Below are positions 1 to 4,891 of a stretch of DNA of 7,482 bases, in pieces. How positions within the stretch are numbered: position 1 is the first letter of the stretch; every line of letters starts with the position of its first letter. Location of the stretch: contig JAFYUG010000145.1 of the NCBI GenBank assembly GCA_017558545.1, positions 1-7,482 on the forward strand, given 5' to 3'. The position numbers and the translations under genes are program-made. Source of the stretch: Oscillospiraceae bacterium. GTDB taxonomy: Bacteria > Bacillota > Clostridia > Oscillospirales > Oscillospiraceae. The notes beneath the pieces were generated by a model. The model worked only from the letters and a program-made list of their open reading frames with translations, ran no database searches and had not been told where the DNA came from.

Positions 1-360
1 AAAAAGCTGGACAAAGTGCCCTTTATCGGCCATATTTACACTATTTTGGTTGCCGTATGCGGTTGGGTACTCTTTGATCTCCCCAGCCTTTCCGCCGCCG
101 GAAGTTACTACGCCAGCATGTTCGGCTTTGCTCAGGGCGGATTTGTCAGCGCAGCCGACCTTTATTACCTCAAAAACTTCGCTGTTATCTTCATCGCCGC
201 TATCATTGCCGCCCTTCCCCTTGGCAAAAAGCTTTATGCTTCCCTGCCTCAGAAGGTGCAGAATGTGCTCAGCCCCATTTTGATAGTTTGCGTTCTTATC
301 ATCTCCACCGCATATCTGGTGGACGCCAGCTATAACCCCTTCCTCTATTTCAGATTCTAA
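1..360 (+). CDS. MBOAT family membrane O-acyltransferase, C-terminal part (5' end outside window)
   Basis: The frame is open from the first base and stops at TAA 358-360, giving the last 119 codons of a longer gene; full-length AlgI/PatA-like MBOAT proteins are usually about 450-500 residues. A GTG at position 16 is not taken as the start because the frame continues upstream and the piece lacks the conserved core. Three hydrophobic segments are visible (about residues 12-27, 55-73 and 93-110 of the fragment). The first carries a GWVLFD motif like the GWV(F/L)F(R/D) of AlgI-type MBOATs. The C-terminus YNPFLYFRF is a very typical ending for clostridial MBOATs. Family members move acyl groups, usually acetyl, across the membrane onto extracellular polysaccharide. 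The catalytic histidine region lies upstream of the window, so activity cannot be judged. The DHHW gene 20 bases downstream is the standard partner. Confidence 0.85.
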   Translation, partial: KKLDKVPFIGHIYTILVAVCGWVLFDLPSLSAAGSYYASMFGFAQGGFVSAADLYYLKNFAVIFIAAIIAALPLGKKLYASLPQKVQNVLSPILIVCVLIISTAYLVDASYNPFLYFRF

Positions 361-364
361 AAGA

Positions 365-370
365 AAGGAG
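365..370 (+). promoter_or_regulatory. Ribosome binding site of the DHHW gene
   Basis: AAGGAG lies 10 bases before the ATG at 381. It supports that start over the out-of-frame ATG at 374, which is only 3 bases from the site. It sits in the 20-base gap after the MBOAT stop, which fits translation from a shared transcript. Confidence 0.75.
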
Positions 371-380
371 AATATGATAA

Positions 381-1499
381 ATGAGCAAAAAAGCATCATG
401 GCTTCAAACAGTTATTTTTCTTGCCTTTATCGGCATCTTCTTTCTTCTTAATCTCATAATTCCCGACAGGGATTTTTCCGAAAACGAGAATAGATACTTG
501 GAGCAAATGCCTAAATTCACTTTCTCCAAGCTTTTCAACGGCAAGTTCACCTCCGACTTCGAAGACTATGTTACCGACCAGTTTGCTTTCCGCGATAGCT
601 GGACAGCTCTCAAGGCCAGAGCGGAGCTTATTATAGGCAAGGATGAAAACAAGGGCATTTTCCTCTGCGAAGATGAAAGACTTATTGAGGCCTTTGAAGA
701 ACCTGATATGGAGGATGTAGACTTTTCCCTCTCTTCCATTGACACTCTTGCCAAGAACTCCGAAATTCCCGTTTACTTTGCTCTCATTCCCTCCCCCGCC
801 GAGATTTACTCCGAGCTTCTTCCCAAAGGCGCTCCCAACGCAAGTCAGAAAGAGCTTATAGACTATGCTTATTCCACTGTGGACGCCATAAATGTGGATA
901 TATATTCCGCTCTTGCCCGGCACAAGGACGAAAGCATTTTCTATCGCACCGACCACCACTGGACAAGCCTTGGCGCATACTACGGCTATACCGCCGTATG
1001 CGAGGCCATGGGTCTTGAGGCAAAGGCTCTCAGCGATTATGAGGAAAGCATAGTAACCGAAAGCTTTCTTGGCACAACATTCTCTTCCTCCGGTTTTGCA
1101 TGGGTTGAGCCCGAAAGCATTAGCACCTATGTTAAGCAGGGTGATGCTGTTATCACCAACTATCCCAACGGCAAAGCCATTGAAAGCAGCTTATATGTGG
1201 AAAGCTTCCTCGAAGCGAAGGATAAGTATTCTTATTTCTACGGCGGCAATACTCCCCTTTTGACCATTGAAACGGGCAAGGAGGAGCTGCCCTCCCTGCT
1301 GATAGTCCGCGACAGTTATATGGACTCCATGAGTCCCTTTCTTATGGAGCATTTCTCCACCATCCATATAATTGACCTGCGCTACTATAACGCAAGTCTT
1401 GCAGGATATATTGAAGCAAACGAGATAGACAACATTCTCGTCTCTTACTCCGTCCCCAATTTTGCAACTGATTTGAACATCTTCAAAATTGCCTATTAA
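381..1499 (+). CDS. DHHW family protein, AlgX/AlgJ-like membrane-anchored SGNH-type O-acyltransferase partner
   Basis: A 372-residue protein. An N-terminal hydrophobic segment at residues 9-27, after a short lysine-containing head, should act as a signal anchor and leave the rest outside the membrane. The ENENRYLEQMPKF stretch (35-47) and the DQFAFRDSW stretch (66-74) are characteristic of DHHW proteins. The name-giving motif is TDHHW at 190-194. By analogy with the Asp-x-His and Ser of AlgX/AlgJ, Asp191, His193 and Ser312 (in RDSY, 310-313) are the likely triad; this is inferred, not proven. The likely role is transfer of acyl (probably acetyl) groups from the upstream MBOAT protein to an extracellular or wall glycan. 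The glycan is unknown: no glycosyltransferase or polymerase is in view. Length is normal for the family and no damage is seen. Confidence 0.9.
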   Translation: MSKKASWLQTVIFLAFIGIFFLLNLIIPDRDFSENENRYLEQMPKFTFSKLFNGKFTSDFEDYVTDQFAFRDSWTALKARAELIIGKDENKGIFLCEDERLIEAFEEPDMEDVDFSLSSIDTLAKNSEIPVYFALIPSPAEIYSELLPKGAPNASQKELIDYAYSTVDAINVDIYSALARHKDESIFYRTDHHWTSLGAYYGYTAVCEAMGLEAKALSDYEESIVTESFLGTTFSSSGFAWVEPESISTYVKQGDAVITNYPNGKAIESSLYVESFLEAKDKYSYFYGGNTPLLTIETGKEELPSLLIVRDSYMDSMSPFLMEHFSTIHIIDLRYYNASLAGYIEANEIDNILVSYSVPNFATDLNIFKIAY

Positions 1500-1506
1500 T
1501 TTTATC

Positions 1507-1512
1507 GGAGGG
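1507..1512 (+). promoter_or_regulatory. Ribosome binding site of the CHAP-SLH gene
   Basis: GGAGGG lies 7 bases before the ATG at 1520, a strong Shine-Dalgarno match at good spacing. It fixes the start, which leads straight into a signal peptide. It lies in the 20-base gap after the DHHW stop. Confidence 0.8.
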
Positions 1513-1519
1513 TGAAAAT

Positions 1520-4500
1520 ATGAAAACAGCAAAACGTATAGTCGCATTGATTCTTATTATTGTACTGGTATTAGGACTTGGCATTAATGTTTTTGCAGCC
1601 TCTCCCGTTCCTTACTCAGGAATGAGCAGCCAATATAAAAACAGTGTTTATTATCAGCGCCTTATGGCCGTTCCCCTTGGCGAAAACCAGATAGAAAACC
1701 TTATTAATGTTGCCATGTCCCAAATTGGCTACACCGAAGGCTCCACCTCCACCGAACTGGCCGGCGTTAACTCCACCGGCAACATGAAAAACTACACCGA
1801 ATACGGCAAGCGTCTTGGCAAAAGCGGCCATCCTTGGTGCTGCGCCTTTGTCAGCTGGTGCATATACATGGCCGGCATCCCCGGAAATGTTATGCCCAAC
1901 ACCCACGCAGGCTGCTCCAACTTTGTTCAGTCCCTTGTTTATAACTACGGCGGCACTTACCATTCTGCCGACAGTAACTACAAGCCTCAGGCCGGCGATA
2001 TTATTTTCTACGAAGGCACTGAGAGAACCTATGACTCCAATGGTGTACCCAAGATTTCCGGACATGTTGGTATAGTTTATGAAGACTATAACCCCTCCAC
2101 CAAGAAGTTCGGTGTTATTGAAGGTAACGGCCCCGGATATGTTCAGGCTAACTATCAGCCCCTTTTCAGAAAGGGATACACTGAGGGCAAGAACTACATT
2201 CTGGGCTATGTCACTCCCGCATACACCTCCGGCACCGAAAGCCAGCAGGGTCTCGTTGTGCGTCTTACCCAGCCTACTCAGACCACATATGTAAATAAGC
2301 AGTTTGTAAAAGAAACTAACGCCTGCGTAGTAACTCAGATATACAAAACCGCAGGAAGCAATATTACAGAGAGCGGCCTTATTCTCATGTATGCAGACGG
2401 CAGCCTCCTCAAGCGTCATGCAGAGAATATCACCGGTGTTGTCGGCAAAAATACAACTGTATTCCATTCCTGGTATGATATAAACAAGGAGGTTGGCGTA
2501 ACTCTCAGCCCCGGCACCACCTACAAGTATCGGTTCTTTGCAGTTGTTGATGGCATCACCTTTGAAGGCGATACCTACACTTTCACAACGAAAGGACCAA
2601 AGAGCGATTTCAAGGTATATTTTGATGCCAACGGCGGCAGTGTAAGCACTGCCAGCAAAACCGTATACTCCGGCGACGTTTTCGGCGTTCTTCCCGATCC
2701 CGTACGCGACGGATATGATTTCCAGGGTTGGTACACCTCACCCAGCGGCGGAAACATAGTAAGCGCTAACACCAATGTATATCTCAGCAATGATATCACT
2801 CTCTATGCTCACTGGGTAGAGTCCGCAAAGGACGAAGACCTTGTTGAGGCAACAGTTAGCGTAATCCCTGTCAGCGACTCTGAATATGCCGCAAAACATT
2901 ATGTTTCCGAAAATGCCGCTTGTCTTATCACCGAAATTCAGAAGACTCCCGGCTTTGCCATTTCCGAAGCCGGCCTAAAGCTCACCGATGCGCAGGGCAA
3001 TCTCATAAAGCAGGGACGCAACACCTTCACCGACGGACAGTATACAGATACCGCATCCCTCTATCTTTGGTATGACACCTCTGAGCACCTTGGAATTACC
3101 CTCACGCCCGGCACTACATATAAGTATTCCTTCTATGCAATAGTTGACGGAAAAACCTATGAGGGCGCTGTTAACACCTTCACCACAGCCGCTCCAACCA
3201 GTTTCACCGCAACACTTTATTCCGGACTTGATTATAAGGATACTTCCACCATAAGCATCACCAGCGGCAAGGCCTACGGCTATCTGCCCGCCCCCACCAT
3301 GCCCGAGGGATACAATTTTCTCGGCTGGTACACCGCCAAGGAGGGCGGCGAACAGGTTATTGAAACCGCCACCTTTAAGGGCACAGGAGATATAAGTCTT
3401 TATGCCCGCTACGAAAAGAAGCCCATCGAAGTTAACATTACCCTCCCCACCAATGATGCTTACGCATCCAAGCATTATATTAACGAAACTGCGGCCTGCC
3501 TTGTTACTGCAGTAACCAAAACCGCAGGAAGCGAAGTCAGCGATGTCGGTATGTATCTTATGGATGCCAACGGCAAGGTCATTAAGCGCGGAACCATGGA
3601 TGCCCGCGGTCAAATCAACAAGGAAACCACCCTTTTCCACATTTGGTGCGACACTAAGGATAACCTCGGCATTGATCTTGAACCCAGCACTACCTATATG
3701 TACCGGTTCTTCGCAGTTGTTGACGGTCAAAGCTTTGAAGGCGAAACATATACCTTTACTACCAAAGCTCTCAGCAATTTCTCCGCAAGCTTCTATTCCA
3801 ACATAGACCACAGCAAGGTTTCCGTTATACCCGTTACTAAAAACCAGTATTACGGTACTCTGCCCGAGCCTTCTATCCCAGAGGGATACAGCTTTGTTGG
3901 TTGGTTTACCGCAAAAGAAGGCGGCGAACAGATATTTGAAAACTCTGTTTTCAAGGGCAACGAGGATATTCTTATCTACGCCCGCTATGAGAAAATTCCT
4001 CAGAATTTCACCATCAAATATTCTGCAAACGGCGGAAACGGAGATATAGCCTCTCAAAACTACCAGTTCGGCGAAACCATTAAGCTTTGCAAAAACACCT
4101 TCTCAAACAGCGGATACGACTTTTACGGCTGGGCACTCTATCGCGAAGCAGACGATACATACTTCACCGATAACGGCTGGCAGAGCTATGATGCAGCCAA
4201 TAACCTCGGATATAAATTCTCCATCTTCCCTGAAGAGTCCAGTTGGGTAATTGACGATGTTTGGACTGAAGGCTGCGAGGACGCAAAAATATTCACCTTT
4301 GTTGCAGTTTGGGACGAGGTAGCTAAGGAGCCTATTTCTAACCCCTTCACCGACGTTAAGGAAAGCGACTATTTCTACGACAGTGTTCTTTGGGCCGTTG
4401 AAAACGGCGTTACCTCCGGTCTCAGCGCCACTTCTTTCGGTCCCACCAGCCCCTGCACCAGAGCTCAGGTTGTAACCTTCCTTTGGCGCGCTATGGGCGA

Positions 4501-4870
4501 GCCCACTCCTTCCAGCTATAATAACCCCTTCACCGATGTTAAGAGCGGCGACTATTTCTACGAGGCTGTTCTTTGGGCCGTTGAGAACGGCATCACCAAC
4601 GGTCTGAGCGCCACCACCTTCGGCGCATCTCAGCCTTGCACCAGAGCTCAGGTTGCAACCTTCCTTTGGCGCACCATGGGTAAGCCTGATCCCTCCAGCG
4701 GATATTGTCCCTTCTCCGACGTTGGCGAAAGCGCATATTACTATAACGCCGTTCTTTGGGCCGTTGAAAACGAGGTAACCTCCGGACTTAGCGCCACTTC
4801 CTTCGGACCCAACGCACAATGCTCCAGAGCTCAGATTGTAACCTTCCTTTTTAGAGCAATTGAAAAGTGA
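1520..4870 (+). CDS. Secreted CHAP-domain amidase/peptidase with A/B repeat stalk and three C-terminal SLH domains
   Basis: A complete 1116-residue protein. Residues 1-27 form a signal peptide (MKTAKR, hydrophobic core, likely cleavage near VFA-A or FAA-S). Residues about 55-232 form a CHAP domain of the papain-like superfamily: Cys107 in PWCCAFVSW is the likely nucleophile, His182 in GHVGIV the likely base, and Glu201/Asn203 in VIEGNG the likely third site. Such domains usually cut peptidoglycan amide bonds, so a wall-hydrolase role is likely but unproven. The stalk follows: A1 244-359, B1 362-432, A2 441-557, B2 561-631, A3 635-750, B3 752-823, and a longer divergent B-like unit 829-931. 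Three SLH domains (941-993, 1002-1054, 1063-1116) should bind a secondary wall polymer, classically pyruvylated. The gene ends in tandem in-frame stops TGA TAA (4868-4873). It is very likely co-transcribed with its neighbours, and its stalk is paralogous to that of the next gene. Confidence 0.92.
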   Translation: MKTAKRIVALILIIVLVLGLGINVFAASPVPYSGMSSQYKNSVYYQRLMAVPLGENQIENLINVAMSQIGYTEGSTSTELAGVNSTGNMKNYTEYGKRLGKSGHPWCCAFVSWCIYMAGIPGNVMPNTHAGCSNFVQSLVYNYGGTYHSADSNYKPQAGDIIFYEGTERTYDSNGVPKISGHVGIVYEDYNPSTKKFGVIEGNGPGYVQANYQPLFRKGYTEGKNYILGYVTPAYTSGTESQQGLVVRLTQPTQTTYVNKQFVKETNACVVTQIYKTAGSNITESGLILMYADGSLLKRHAENITGVVGKNTTVFHSWYDINKEVGVTLSPGTTYKYRFFAVVDGITFEGDTYTFTTKGPKSDFKVYFDANGGSVSTASKTVYSGDVFGVLPDPVRDGYDFQGWYTSPSGGNIVSANTNVYLSNDITLYAHWVESAKDEDLVEATVSVIPVSDSEYAAKHYVSENAACLITEIQKTPGFAISEAGLKLTDAQGNLIKQGRNTFTDGQYTDTASLYLWYDTSEHLGITLTPGTTYKYSFYAIVDGKTYEGAVNTFTTAAPTSFTATLYSGLDYKDTSTISITSGKAYGYLPAPTMPEGYNFLGWYTAKEGGEQVIETATFKGTGDISLYARYEKKPIEVNITLPTNDAYASKHYINETAACLVTAVTKTAGSEVSDVGMYLMDANGKVIKRGTMDARGQINKETTLFHIWCDTKDNLGIDLEPSTTYMYRFFAVVDGQSFEGETYTFTTKALSNFSASFYSNIDHSKVSVIPVTKNQYYGTLPEPSIPEGYSFVGWFTAKEGGEQIFENSVFKGNEDILIYARYEKIPQNFTIKYSANGGNGDIASQNYQFGETIKLCKNTFSNSGYDFYGWALYREADDTYFTDNGWQSYDAANNLGYKFSIFPEESSWVIDDVWTEGCEDAKIFTFVAVWDEVAKEPISNPFTDVKESDYFYDSVLWAVENGVTSGLSATSFGPTSPCTRAQVVTFLWRAMGEPTPSSYNNPFTDVKSGDYFYEAVLWAVENGITNGLSATTFGASQPCTRAQVATFLWRTMGKPDPSSGYCPFSDVGESAYYYNAVLWAVENEVTSGLSATSFGPNAQCSRAQIVTFLFRAIEK
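1682..2215 (+). other. CHAP domain coding segment
   Basis: Residues about 55-232 of the 1116-residue protein. The order of landmarks is that of a CHAP domain: a helix with SQIGYTEG, then PWCCAFVSWC (Cys107 directly after Trp, as in the common WCAxFVSW form), QAGDIIFYE (157-165), GHVGIVYED (181-189) and VIEGNG (199-204). A second cysteine, Cys108, directly follows the nucleophile. Cys114 and Cys132 are also present, so a disulfide or metal site is possible but not shown. Confidence 0.88.
2249..2596 (+). repeat. A module, copy 1 of the CHAP-SLH protein (FN3-like by appearance)
   Basis: Residues 244-359. The module has ETNACVVTQ (265-273), GLILMYADG (286-294), HSWYDINKEVGVTL (316-329) and an FN3-like tail PGTTYKYRFFAVVDG (331-345) ending TFTT. 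It matches A copy 1 of the next gene much better than the other A modules in its own protein; GVVGKNTT and HSWYDINKEVGVTL are shared exactly. Its one conserved cysteine is Cys269. The fold assignment is inferred from the TTYKYRFFAVVDG...FTT pattern. Confidence 0.75.
2603..2815 (+). repeat. B module, copy 1, canonical InlB B-repeat / Listeria-Bacteroides repeat
   Basis: Residues 362-432, running from FKVYFDANGGSVS to GYDFQGWYTSPSGG and ending ITLYAHW. This matches the known InlB B-repeat pattern (beta-grasp-like unit found in many secreted Gram-positive proteins): FDANGG, a GYxFxGWYT core and LYAHW. It is the only regular B module in the window that keeps the NGG turn. Confidence 0.88.
2840..3190 (+). 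repeat. A module, copy 2 of the CHAP-SLH protein
   Basis: Residues 441-557. Landmarks are KHYVSENAACLITEI (459-473), LWYDTSEHLGITL (516-528) and GTTYKYSFYAIVDG (531-544). The conserved cysteine is Cys468; the later motif is WYD, with no second cysteine. Its SENAACL and EHLG features pair it with A copy 3 of the next gene, so subtype order differs between the two proteins. Confidence 0.72.
3200..3412 (+). repeat. B module, copy 2, variant without NGG turn
   Basis: Residues 561-631. The unit keeps GYNFLGWYTAKEGGEQV and ISLYARY but replaces the FDANGG opening with TATLYSGLDYKDTSTISI. It is closely matched by B copy 1 of the next gene (positions 5966-6178), which shares YSGLDY, AYGYLP and WYTAKEGGEQVIET. 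Confidence 0.75.
3422..3769 (+). repeat. A module, copy 3 of the CHAP-SLH protein, two-cysteine form
   Basis: Residues 635-750. Landmarks are NETAACLVT (655-663), DVGMYLMDANGKVIKRG (675-691), WCDTKDNLG (709-717) and TTYMYRFFAVVDG (724-736). It has both the conserved Cys660 and a second Cys710 in WCD. It pairs with A copy 2 of the next gene, sharing VGMYLMDAN and WCDTKDNLG. Confidence 0.75.
3773..3988 (+). repeat. B module, copy 3, variant without NGG turn
   Basis: Residues 752-823. The unit opens with FSASFYSNIDHSKVSVIPV instead of FDANGG, then has GYSFVGWFTAKEGGEQIFEN and ILIYARY. GWFTAKEGGEQ(I/V)FEN links it to B copy 2 of the next gene (positions 6542-6754). Confidence 0.73.
4004..4312 (+). 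repeat. Extended B-like module before the SLH domains
   Basis: Residues 829-931. It starts like an InlB repeat (FTIKYSANGGNGDIASQ, then GYDFYGWAL) but has an insertion of about 35 residues, rich in aromatic and acidic residues, between the GW core and the closing FTFVAVW strand. An ordinary B module here is about 71 residues, against about 103 for this one. It has no counterpart in the visible part of the next gene, where a short Asp-Pro linker leads directly to the SLH domain. Confidence 0.6.
4340..4867 (+). repeat. Three tandem SLH domains
   Basis: Residues 941-993, 1002-1054 and 1063-1116, each about 52 residues, with the SLH pattern PF(T/S)DV, YFY or YYY, AVLWAVEN or SVLWAVEN, SGLSAT or NGLSAT, FG, and a closing (C)(T/S)RAQ. 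SLH triplets anchor proteins non-covalently to pyruvylated secondary wall polymers. The usual TRAE-type motif is CTRAQ or CSRAQ here, as in many gut Clostridia. The copies are also repetitive in DNA: CTTTGGGCCGTTGAAAACG or a one-base variant recurs at about 4388, 4570 and 4754. Confidence 0.92.
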
Positions 4871-4873
4871 TAA

Positions 4874-4880
4874 GAGAGGT
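4874..4880 (+). promoter_or_regulatory. Ribosome binding site of the second SLH-type gene
   Basis: GAGAGGT lies 11 bases before the ATG at 4892. The match is weaker and the spacing longer than for the two upstream genes, so initiation may be less efficient. The start is still favoured because it leads directly into a clear signal peptide. Confidence 0.6.
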
Positions 4881-4891
4881 ATATCATATTT

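Noticed and set aside
16..360. GTG at 16 as the start of a small 114-residue membrane protein
   Set aside because: The frame is open to the window edge, and the sequence ends exactly like the C-terminus of an MBOAT acyltransferase, so it is the tail of a longer gene.
374..376. Alternative ATG for the DHHW gene
   Set aside because: It is in another frame and only 3 bases from the AAGGAG site, while the ATG at 381 is at normal spacing and opens the correct frame.
2975..4057. A 360-codon minus-strand open frame, and another at 4103-4819
   Set aside because: Both are antisense shadows of the CHAP-SLH gene; their internal repetition mirrors the A/B and SLH repeats on the + strand.
4340..4867. 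Repeated DNA considered as a CRISPR array or mobile-element repeat
   Set aside because: The repeat period is about 180 bases, the units are in frame and they encode standard SLH domains, with variation mostly at tolerated positions.
4868..4891. Gap between the two SLH-type genes considered for a terminator or promoter
   Set aside because: Only 21 bases lie between the genes, holding a Shine-Dalgarno-like site. No GC-rich hairpin with a T-run and no paired -35/-10 boxes are visible.
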